NCBI GenBank assembly: GCA_024689865.1
Contig: JAILDA010000024.1
Coordinates: 1-59,796, forward strand
Reading direction: 5' to 3'
Source: Clostridia bacterium
Lineage (GTDB): Bacteria; Bacillota; Clostridia; Peptostreptococcales; Anaerovoracaceae
Length of the DNA: 59,796 nt
Position numbers and translations under genes: made by a program. Shown piece after piece: positions 18,426 to 25,572 of the stretch; position 1 is the stretch's first letter; every line of letters starts with the position of its first letter. The notes beneath the pieces are model-generated. The model was not told the origin of the DNA. It saw only the letters and a program-made list of their open reading frames with translations, and ran no database searches.

Positions 18426-19790
18426 TCAGTTTCTGGCCCGTATTTCTTTTATCCATTTGCCGGTGCAGTAGCGGATGAAGCATATCACGCCCTTCAGCGG
18501 GAACTCCACTCTCAGGAAGAAATACACCCATGCAGGGCTCATGTGCCACACGAACGCGGCCAGGGCGCCAAGCGGCAGCGATATGAACCACACGCAGCTG
18601 GAATCCGCAAGCAGCAGGAAGCGAGTGTCCCCGCCGCCCCTCAGGATGCCCTTGGAAATTACATAGGCTACGGTCTGTATCGGCAGCATGAAGAACGTAA
18701 TGTTCAGCATGGTATACACCAAATCTGCGGTCTCCTGCTGTATGTTGTACATGCTTACGTACGGACCGCGCAGCAGCAGTATCGGCACTATCACCACCAG
18801 GCCGAACAGGAAAGACATCAGTATGTAGGTGTTTCCCTCGCGCTTTGCCCGCGCAAAGTCTCCCTCGCCTATGGTGTTGCCTATGACTATGGCCGAAGCG
18901 CCGGACCAGCCGATGTTTATTATGGATATCAGCTGGATGAGCGACCCTGAGATGGATCCTGCGGATGCTATCTCCGCGGACATGTGACCGTAGACCACGT
19001 TGGTCAGCGAAAGGCTGAGGCCCAGCAGAGTGTCGCTTACCAGCACCGGAATGCTGAACTTGATGTACTGCTTGCGCAGCGTCCCTGCGGGCAGGGCAAA
19101 GTGCTTTAAGCGGAACCCGAACTTGGCATCCCTGAACACGAAGTACCCGAACACGAACAGGAACTCGAAGCAGCGGGCTATAACCGTTCCTACGGCGGCG
19201 CCCACAAGCTCCAGTCTTGGAGCGCCCAGCTTTCCGTATATGAACACCCAGTTGAAGAAAAGGTTTATGAAGAACGCTATGGAGGAGCCGAGCAGCGATA
19301 CCTTTACGGTCCCTACGCTTCGCAGAAGGTAGGTGGCTGTAGAGCTTAAGCCTGCCATAAGGAACGTTACGCCTATAAGTCTAAGATAAGGCGCTCCGGT
19401 GGATATGACGGCTGCGTCGTTGGTAAAGATGCGCAGCATCATGGCAGGGGAACCTGCGCAAAGCAGCGTAAACAGCGCGCAGACTGCAGCAGTAACGCGA
19501 AGCGCCATTGCGGCGGTGGTGCGCATGGGGTCCGTCTCCCTGCGTCCCCAGAACTGGCTGGACATTACCACGGCGCCGGACCCCAGGCCCATGCATATGA
19601 ACTGGAAGAAGTTATAGATCTGGTTGCCGAACGCAGCGGCGGCGATGGACGTCTCCCCGAACGGACCTATCATCAGGTTGTCCAGGAAGTTTATCCCAAC
19701 GGTAATAAGCTGCTGCAGCACCACAGGCAGCAGCAGGGTAAGGCTCTTTTTAAGGAAGTTCCTGTTTTTCAGTTCAAATAAGTCTTTCAA
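18426..19790 (-). CDS. MATE family efflux transporter
   Basis: 454 aa with twelve hydrophobic segments. The opening KKSLTLLLPVVLQQLITVG leading into NFLDNLMIG is the usual MATE first helix. It differs from the MATE at 5113 in sequence and belongs to a different branch of the family. The start is TTG at 19790 with only a weak GGAT upstream. Directly before it, at 19800-19824 on the same strand, is a near copy of the first eight codons (LEDLFELK against MKDLFELK) that ends in TAA, offset by 34 nt. Substrate unknown. The preceding minus-strand gene ends 52 nt away, so the two are likely co-transcribed. Confidence 0.92.
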   Translation of the reverse strand: MKDLFELKNRNFLKKSLTLLLPVVLQQLITVGINFLDNLMIGPFGETSIAAAAFGNQIYNFFQFICMGLGSGAVVMSSQFWGRRETDPMRTTAAMALRVTAAVCALFTLLCAGSPAMMLRIFTNDAAVISTGAPYLRLIGVTFLMAGLSSTATYLLRSVGTVKVSLLGSSIAFFINLFFNWVFIYGKLGAPRLELVGAAVGTVIARCFEFLFVFGYFVFRDAKFGFRLKHFALPAGTLRKQYIKFSIPVLVSDTLLGLSLSLTNVVYGHMSAEIASAGSISGSLIQLISIINIGWSGASAIVIGNTIGEGDFARAKREGNTYILMSFLFGLVVIVPILLLRGPYVSMYNIQQETADLVYTMLNITFFMLPIQTVAYVISKGILRGGGDTRFLLLADSSCVWFISLPLGALAAFVWHMSPAWVYFFLRVEFPLKGVICFIRYCTGKWIKEIRARN

Positions 19791-19842
19791 CGATCCGTTA
19801 TTTCAATTCAAAAAGGTCTTCCAAGATCGAAGGATCCCGGCT

Positions 19843-20400
19843 TCAGTGTCTGTTTTCAAAGTCTCTCCAGGCAAGATCTTCGTAGGCCTTCCATGTCGCG
19901 TGCAGACGCACCAGAAGGACTATGGTGGCGATGAATGTTACCAGCATTGCCGGTATTGAAAGGACCGGAACGATGGCCATGGCCAGTCCGACCACCTCCG
20001 CGACCGCCATTACCATGAATACCGAACGCACTCTTTCCGACCCAAGATCTGCGGAACGCAGATCCTCTATGTCTTCTATGCCGTCTATTACGCACTTAAG
20101 GATATAGAGTGAGACGCCCATTTCCACCAGTGACAGCAGCAGACGTATCACGACCCATCCGGTGCTGCTTCCGCTTACTCCGAAGGCGTCAAGCAGCCAG
20201 CAGATGCCTGTATATACTGCCATCCCCAGGGCAGCAGGCCTTAGCTTTGAAAACTCGCTGCTTTCGCTTTCCAGTTCGCGGAACGCCAGCAGCAAAAGTA
20301 TGTAGCCCACGAATGTAGGTGTAAGGCAGATGTGGACGCGGTCTATGTTGATGTTGATGTTAAGAAATATGAACAGATAAGCGTAGAACAGTTTCTTCAT
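19843..20400 (-). CDS. Small multi-pass membrane protein of unknown function
   Basis: 185 aa with five or so hydrophobic segments, the first at residues 5-18 and the last two around residues 125-165. The opening KKLFYAYLFIFLNININID is rich in Asn and Ile. AAAGGAAAG precedes the ATG. No catalytic motif is visible. It is the first gene of a two-gene minus-strand unit with the MATE exporter and divergent from the MBOAT gene, with a shared 78-bp promoter region. A helper for the exporter is conceivable but purely positional. Confidence 0.72.
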   Translation of the reverse strand: MKKLFYAYLFIFLNININIDRVHICLTPTFVGYILLLLAFRELESESSEFSKLRPAALGMAVYTGICWLLDAFGVSGSSTGWVVIRLLLSLVEMGVSLYILKCVIDGIEDIEDLRSADLGSERVRSVFMVMAVAEVVGLAMAIVPVLSIPAMLVTFIATIVLLVRLHATWKAYEDLAWRDFENRH

Positions 20401-20428
20401 TGGTCTTTCCTTTTGTGTGCCGAAGGGA

Positions 20429-20434
20429 TATAAT
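20429..20434 (+). promoter_or_regulatory. -10 box for the MBOAT gene in a divergent promoter region
   Basis: TATAAT at 20429-20434. The -35 at 17 bp (TTTCCT) is poor. The minus strand of the same stretch also offers TATTAT, for the divergent membrane-protein gene. Confidence 0.5.
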
Positions 20435-20478
20435 ATACTGTATGTTGTGTTTTTTGAGTAGTTAGGAGACCGTCCGGC

Positions 20479-21870
20479 GTGGTATTCAGCAGTCTGGCAT
20501 TTTTAGGGGTATTTCTGCCGCTGTTCCTTGCGGCGTATTACCTTACCTGCAGATACGCAAGGCCCTACAGAAACGCTGTAGTGTTTCTTTTCAGCGTCGG
20601 TTTTTACGGTTACGGTACCATTGTAAGCGGCACGCCGCTTTATCTTATTGTAATACTGGTATCGGTCCTGTTCAACTACTACGTCGGCGTAGCCATACAC
20701 AAATGCGGAGTCTCCAAGAAGGACCGAAGCGCGCAGAAGCGCTTCGTGCTGATAATAGGACTTGTCGTGGATTTCGGGATACTGTTCGTGTTCAAGTACA
20801 TAGACTTTGTCCTGGGGACTGACCTGGGGCTGATACTTCCGATAGGAATAAGCTTCTATACCTTCCAGATCGCTTCGTACGTGATAGACGTCTACAGGGA
20901 TCCGTCGCTTGTGGAAAAGAGCTTCGTAAACCTGGGCGCTTACATAATGATGTTCCCGCAGCTGATCGCCGGCCCCATAGTCCGCTTTTCGGAAGTGCGG
21001 GTGGCTCTGCGCAAACGCAGAGAGACCCTGCAGGGCTTTCTGGACGGCCTTAAGACCTTCATAATCGGTCTGGGATTTAAGGTAATAATCGCCAATCAGC
21101 TTAGCAACATATGGACCGCGGCGGACACCATAGGCTATTCGTCCATATCCGCAGGGATGGCGTGGCTGGCCATGATAGGCTACAGCTTCCAGCTGTTCTT
21201 CGACTTCTGCGGCTATTCGTACATGGCCATAGGTCTGGGCCGCATGATGGGCTTCGAGTTCCCGCAGAACTTCAACAGTCCTTACGTATCTGTAAGCATG
21301 ACGGAGTTCTGGCGGCGCTGGCACATGACGCTTGGCGCATGGTTCCGCGAATACGTGTACATACCGCTGGGCGGAAACCGCAAAGGTCCGGCAAGGACGA
21401 CGCTCAACCTGTTCGTGGTATGGATGCTTACGGGCATATGGCACGGCGCGGACTGGAACTTCGTTATCTGGGGCGCGGTGCTGTTCCTGATCATATCCGT
21501 GGAAAAGCAGGGGCTGCAGGGATTCATGGAGTCGCACAGGGCGGTAGGCCACGTCTACATGATACTGCTGATCCCTCTGCAGTGGATGGTGTTCGCCATC
21601 TCAGACCTGGGGCAGCTGGGCACCTTCTACGGAAGGCTGATAGGCATAGGCGGAGAGAACGTAAGCTCCGGCGACTGGCTCCTGCAGCTTAAGGATTTCT
21701 GGTGGCTTTTGATAATTGCGGCGGTGCTCTCCACGGAGCTTCCCGGAAGGCTCTACCAAAGGTACAAGGATAAGTGGTTCATCTGGATACCGCTTGCAGG
21801 CATTCTGGGTGTTGCGGTATACTGCCTGATCATGGGTATGAACGATCCGTTCATGTATTTCAGGTTCTGA
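20479..21870 (+). CDS. MBOAT family O-acyltransferase (AlgI/PatA-like)
   Basis: 463 aa of the membrane-bound O-acyltransferase family. The N-terminus VFSSLAFLGVFLPLFLAAYY is typical of AlgI. The signature FWRRWHMTLGAWFREYVYIPLGGN lies around residues 275-300 and the catalytic histidine is in GIWHGADWN (about H322). The start is GTG behind TTAGGAG. AlgI-type proteins move acetyl groups across the membrane for attachment to alginate, cell-wall or other polysaccharides. The next gene, 9 nt on, encodes an anchored SGNH protein that would finish the transfer outside. The acceptor polymer is not evident from the neighbourhood. Confidence 0.94.
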   Translation: MVFSSLAFLGVFLPLFLAAYYLTCRYARPYRNAVVFLFSVGFYGYGTIVSGTPLYLIVILVSVLFNYYVGVAIHKCGVSKKDRSAQKRFVLIIGLVVDFGILFVFKYIDFVLGTDLGLILPIGISFYTFQIASYVIDVYRDPSLVEKSFVNLGAYIMMFPQLIAGPIVRFSEVRVALRKRRETLQGFLDGLKTFIIGLGFKVIIANQLSNIWTAADTIGYSSISAGMAWLAMIGYSFQLFFDFCGYSYMAIGLGRMMGFEFPQNFNSPYVSVSMTEFWRRWHMTLGAWFREYVYIPLGGNRKGPARTTLNLFVVWMLTGIWHGADWNFVIWGAVLFLIISVEKQGLQGFMESHRAVGHVYMILLIPLQWMVFAISDLGQLGTFYGRLIGIGGENVSSGDWLLQLKDFWWLLIIAAVLSTELPGRLYQRYKDKWFIWIPLAGILGVAVYCLIMGMNDPFMYFRF

Positions 21871-21879
21871 GGTCTTTAG

Positions 21880-22680
21880 ATGATAAAAAAGATATTATAT
21901 ACAGCTTTAGTACTTATAGTTCTGGTGGCCGCGGCCGTGATCATACACGGCAGGGCCGGAAGGGAACCGCAGCCGGTCCCGGCAAACAACGCGGTGCCTG
22001 TAGCGGCGGACGTGAACGCGGACGATTCGGATCCGCTCCCGGACGACCTGCTTATCAAGAAGGACGGCATACTTATAGGACCGGAGCTCACCGTAGGAGA
22101 GGCTCCGGACGGTTACTATTCCGACGCTCTGTTCGTGGGAGACTCCAGGTTCGTGGGCCTTCAGACCTACGGCAAGATAGACGGCGCGCTGTGGTTCTGC
22201 TCCACCGGCCTGGGCATCAACAACTACAACAGCAAGGGCGTTGACGTCCGCGGCTACGGAGACATAAATCTGGAGACTCTGCTTAAAAAGAAGAGCTTCG
22301 GCAAGATATACATAGGCATGGGCATAAACGATCTGGGCTACAACATGGACAAGCTCAAGAGCAAGTTCGCGGACCTGTTCGAAACGATACGCAAGCTGAA
22401 CCCGGACGCAATGCTGATACTCGTCTCCAATCTGCACGTCGGATACAGCCGTTCTTCCACGGACAAATGGGTGAACAACAGCAGGATCAACGAGCTCAAC
22501 TCTTATTTCGAGAGCCTTCAGGACGGACATACTGTCTTTTACTTAGAGTGCAACGGTCTGTTCGACAACGCAAACGGCGACATGGACAGCACCTATACCC
22601 ACGACAGTACCCACATTCTGGGCAAGTATTACACGGTCTGGGGCGATTACATAAAGGCTCACGCGATAACAGGAAAGTAG
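21880..22680 (+). CDS. Membrane-anchored SGNH/GDSL hydrolase-like protein
   Basis: 266 aa. One N-terminal membrane anchor (residues 5-23) is followed by a short linker and an extracellular SGNH domain. The catalytic serine is in FVGDSRF (about S89), the oxyanion Asn in GMGINDLGY, and the DxxH pair in HDSTHI (about D242 and H245), so the triad looks complete. Next to an AlgI-type MBOAT protein this is the PatB/AlgJ/DltD-like partner. It most likely transfers acetyl groups to an exported polysaccharide or removes them. The gene spacing of 9 nt supports coupled expression. Confidence 0.88.
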   Translation: MIKKILYTALVLIVLVAAAVIIHGRAGREPQPVPANNAVPVAADVNADDSDPLPDDLLIKKDGILIGPELTVGEAPDGYYSDALFVGDSRFVGLQTYGKIDGALWFCSTGLGINNYNSKGVDVRGYGDINLETLLKKKSFGKIYIGMGINDLGYNMDKLKSKFADLFETIRKLNPDAMLILVSNLHVGYSRSSTDKWVNNSRINELNSYFESLQDGHTVFYLECNGLFDNANGDMDSTYTHDSTHILGKYYTVWGDYIKAHAITGK

Positions 22681-22769
22681 CTGCCGGCTCCCGCGGAACC
22701 GCAAAGATGCTTCCACGGCCGGGAAAACTGCGCCGCGCCGGAATGTGCGCGCAAAGAATACAATAATTC

Positions 22770-22798
22770 TTGCGGACTTAAGAAGTTTGTGCTATTAT
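22770..22798 (+). promoter_or_regulatory. tRNA-Thr promoter
   Basis: TTGCGG at 22770-22775, a 17-bp spacer ending in TGC, and TATTAT at 22793-22798, ten bases before the tRNA. Confidence 0.75.
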
Positions 22799-22808
22799 TT
22801 TTTGGCAC

Positions 22809-22884
22809 GCTACTGTGGCTCAGTCGGTAGAGCAGCTGATTCGTAATCAGCAGGCCGTCGGTTCAAGTCCGACCAGTAGCTCCA
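22809..22884 (+). tRNA. tRNA-Thr (anticodon CGU)
   Basis: A complete 76-nt cloverleaf. The acceptor stem GCTACTG pairs with CAGTAGC at 22874-22880. The D arm is GCTCAGTCGGTAGAGC. The anticodon stem GCTGA/TCAGC has a seven-base loop TTCGTAA giving anticodon CGT (reads ACG). The T arm is GTCGG-TTCAAGT-CCGAC, and the discriminator T is followed by an encoded CCA. Confidence 0.97.
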
Positions 22885-22888
22885 GCAT

Positions 22889-22914
22889 AAAAGGGCGGAA
22901 AGTTCCGCCCTTTT
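22889..22914 (+). terminator. tRNA-Thr terminator, also facing the GH13 gene
   Basis: A twelve-base inverted repeat (AAAAGGGCGGAA with TTCCGCCCTTTT) leads into TTTTGTATTTG. On the minus strand the A-run gives a T-run, so it may serve both directions. Confidence 0.88.
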
Positions 22915-22990
22915 GTATTTGTTCCGTTTATTTTTGATGCCGGTCTGCGCGTCTGTCGATGGTCGCTTTCCGGGCTCATCGGGGGTCTGC

Positions 22991-24661
22991 TTATCTCAGG
23001 ACTACGCTGGTGTGCCCGTCTATCGTAAGCTTGCTCCCGTCCAGCGATGCCGTTCCCTGACCGATCGCGGCAGCTATGGACTTGAAGTTCTCCGCTCCGC
23101 TTACCGACGAAAGATCTACGGTCTGAGCCGCGATCGACGGGTTGTGCAAGACGCACACGGTGCTGCCGTTCAGCGTAGAAGTAAATCCGCCGACCTTCGT
23201 GCCGCTGAGCTTCAGCGCGGTGTATTCGCCGTTCGCGATCTCGGGGTTGGCTGCGCGTATCATCAGCAGCTTCTTGTAATATGTAAGCAGGCTGTCGTCC
23301 TGTCCCAGCTGTTCTTTTACCGTCGACGTTATCTGGCTGTCCTTGCTGTACGTTGTCCCGACGGGGTCCGCTACTTTGTCTTCATCGCCCCAGAGCATTG
23401 CAAGGCGTCTGTTAGCGTCCGTATTGGCGCCTCCGCGGGATCCTCTCATTCCAAGCTCTTCTCCGTAATAGATGAAGGGCGATCCGGGACCGAGTATGTA
23501 CAGGTTTGCCGCGAACTGCATGTTATAGCTTGCGGCGGTAAGATAGCCGGCCGCGCGGTCCATATCGTGGTTGGATATGAACGGCACTATCATGGCGTCC
23601 TTGTTCTTCGCCCGGACGGAATCCAGGTACTTGTCCACATAGGCTGTATAGCGGTTGGCATCCCCGGCCTTGGCGGTATCCGCTATCAGTCCGCTTGCCT
23701 GTGACATGGAGAAGTCGAAGCAGTTGACGGCCTTAAAGTAGCGGTCGGTAATGCTGTCGGAATCCCAGACTTCCGCAACGGTATAGATGTCCGGCTTGAT
23801 CTTTTTCAGCTCGCCTATGTACCAGTCCCAGAACTCCACGTTTTTGTCGTTATCGCCGTAATATACGTATTTGGCTGCGTCGAAGCGGAATCCGTCCACT
23901 CCCATGTCCAGGTAACTCTTCGCTACGTCCAGAACGGATCTGCGCACCTCGGGATTGTCGAAGTTGAGCTCCGGCATGGCTCCGTCGAAATTGCACTCGT
24001 AATATAAGCTTGTGCCTGCGATCGGCTGAAAATGTCTGCCTGCGGGAGCTCCCTGGCCCTGAAGGTAATAACTGTAGAATTCGTAGTAGGGATCATAGAC
24101 CTCGCCGTTCTTGTGCGCTTCCTTGAACAGCTGGAACCACAGGTTCTTATCTCCTGTATGGTTTATTACCAGATCCAGGATCAGCTTTATGCCGCGCTTA
24201 TGGCATTCCGATATCAACGTCTTAAGGTCTTCCGTGGTCCCGAATTGCGGGTCTACCTGAAAATAGTTGTCCACGTTGTATTTGTGGTAGGACGAGGACT
24301 TGAAGATGGGAGTCAGCCAGATGCCTTCGGCGCCGAGGCTCTTTCCGGAAAAGGCGTCGCCGTCGTTGATGTAATCCAGCCTGTTGATTATGCCTTTAAG
24401 ATCCCCGATGCCGTCGCCGTCGGAATCCGAGAATGAGCCCACGAATATCTCGTAGAAGACGCGGGCGTTGTCTGTCTGTTCTTTTTGCCCGGCGTCCGCC
24501 GCGTGCGAAGCGTCCACTCCTGTTACTATGGCTTCGCCTTCCTTGGTAAGCTCGTAAGTGTTGTTGGGCGTGGATCTTGCCGCCTTGCTGCCGCAGGACG
24601 CAAGTCCGAAGACCATTGCCGCCGCAAGTATCAGGGCGGCTGCCTTTTTAACGGAAAACAT
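22991..24661 (-). CDS. Surface alpha-amylase-family lipoprotein (GH13)
   Basis: 556 aa. A lipoprotein signal peptide with lipobox LASC-G at residue ~23 anchors it outside the membrane. The GH13 barrel shows DLVINHTGD (region I), GFRFDAAKY (nucleophile about D260), VAEVWD (acid/base about E297) and FISNHDMDR (about D366), so all three catalytic residues are present. A small beta domain ends the protein. Likely action is on alpha-1,4-glucans or maltooligosaccharides at the cell surface. GGAGGT precedes the ATG. It is divergent from the sugar-uptake operon and its promoter overlaps that of the neighbour, which suggests joint regulation. Confidence 0.95.
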   Translation of the reverse strand: MFSVKKAAALILAAAMVFGLASCGSKAARSTPNNTYELTKEGEAIVTGVDASHAADAGQKEQTDNARVFYEIFVGSFSDSDGDGIGDLKGIINRLDYINDGDAFSGKSLGAEGIWLTPIFKSSSYHKYNVDNYFQVDPQFGTTEDLKTLISECHKRGIKLILDLVINHTGDKNLWFQLFKEAHKNGEVYDPYYEFYSYYLQGQGAPAGRHFQPIAGTSLYYECNFDGAMPELNFDNPEVRRSVLDVAKSYLDMGVDGFRFDAAKYVYYGDNDKNVEFWDWYIGELKKIKPDIYTVAEVWDSDSITDRYFKAVNCFDFSMSQASGLIADTAKAGDANRYTAYVDKYLDSVRAKNKDAMIVPFISNHDMDRAAGYLTAASYNMQFAANLYILGPGSPFIYYGEELGMRGSRGGANTDANRRLAMLWGDEDKVADPVGTTYSKDSQITSTVKEQLGQDDSLLTYYKKLLMIRAANPEIANGEYTALKLSGTKVGGFTSTLNGSTVCVLHNPSIAAQTVDLSSVSGAENFKSIAAAIGQGTASLDGSKLTIDGHTSVVLR

Positions 24662-24700
24662 GTCGAATACCTCCGCTCGGAACGATATGTTACGCTTTTA

Positions 24701-24709
24701 TAATAGCAC
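24701..24709 (-). promoter_or_regulatory. Promoter of the GH13 gene (extended -10)
   Basis: On the minus strand TGC is directly followed by TATTAT at about 24701-24709; no good -35 is visible. The region interlocks with the plus-strand promoter at 24713-24741. Confidence 0.6.
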
Positions 24710-24712
24710 ATC

Positions 24713-24741
24713 TTGATTAAAAACGGCCCGAATATTAAAAT
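24713..24741 (+). promoter_or_regulatory. Promoter for the unknown membrane protein and the GH53 operon
   Basis: TTGATT at 24713-24718, a 17-bp spacer, and TAAAAT at 24736-24741. The ATG of the gene is only 8 nt further and has no Shine-Dalgarno, so the transcript is probably leaderless. Confidence 0.65.
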
Positions 24742-24749
24742 ATCCGTGT

Positions 24750-25556
24750 ATGGAGATCTTTTCTAGGGAAGAACTGGATAAGCAGAAGGCGGGCAGAAAA
24801 CGCGCCATGGCTGCAATGATCGCGGTCTCGGCAGCAGCTGTCGTTTTTTGTATAGTCCTTTTCTGCATCGTCGATCCCCTGAACGAAAAACTCTGCAGGA
24901 TACTGGCCGCGGCGGCCGTATCCGCGGCGGGCTGCTTCGACATCTACGTATGCGGCTACATCCTTCCGTACATAAGACCGGATCAGTTCTACAAGCCCGG
25001 CACCGGCAAGGTCGTAAAGGTCCTCCGCAACCTGCTGCGCCAGCTGCTTCTATATCTGATGTGCATCATTCTGGCTTCCATCCTTACCACTTTCATCTTC
25101 AACAGGATCACGGATACCTCTCCGCAGCACAAAGTCGCGGTATTCATAGATGTTCCTTCCGTTAAGAGCGCGGAGCTTCAGACCGTGCTGGATGAAGATC
25201 TTCCGGAAGGCATAAAGATGACCAAGGTCCATACCTTCAACTATGATATGTTCGGTTATTCGGGCGGCGACGAGGCGGACATCTACATCGTGGCGGCAGA
25301 CAGGATAGGAGAGTTCATAGATTATTTCGCGCCGGTATCGGAGTTTCTGCCTCCGCGCAGCATTTATCAGTACTACGTGCATGACGGCGTTCCTTACGGC
25401 GTGCTTGTTAAGGGCGGCGGATACGCTGCCTCAGCAGAATATATATCTTACGAAGAAGGCAAGGAGTATTACCTGTTCTTCAGAAAGGGGTCGGTCCACC
25501 CCGGGCCTGACGGCGCGTCCGCTTACATCGCGGAGCGCCTGATGACGCTGAAATAG
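24750..25556 (+). CDS. Unknown membrane protein with an extracytoplasmic domain, in the glycan locus
   Basis: 268 aa and not recognised. A charged N-terminus of about 18 residues is followed by hydrophobic segments at about 19-41, 48-70 and 92-115. Residues 125-268 form a soluble domain of mixed strands and helices. The stretch EADIYIVAADRIGEFIDYF resembles the ligand-loop segments of sugar-binding proteins, but too little is shared to claim homology. It is the first gene of the plus-strand unit, 16 nt before the GH53 gene, and its ATG has no ribosome-binding site. A glycan sensor, a transport accessory or a structural protein are all possible. Confidence 0.75.
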   Translation: MEIFSREELDKQKAGRKRAMAAMIAVSAAAVVFCIVLFCIVDPLNEKLCRILAAAAVSAAGCFDIYVCGYILPYIRPDQFYKPGTGKVVKVLRNLLRQLLLYLMCIILASILTTFIFNRITDTSPQHKVAVFIDVPSVKSAELQTVLDEDLPEGIKMTKVHTFNYDMFGYSGGDEADIYIVAADRIGEFIDYFAPVSEFLPPRSIYQYYVHDGVPYGVLVKGGGYAASAEYISYEEGKEYYLFFRKGSVHPGPDGASAYIAERLMTLK

Positions 25557-25572
25557 ACCATGGAGAATAGTA

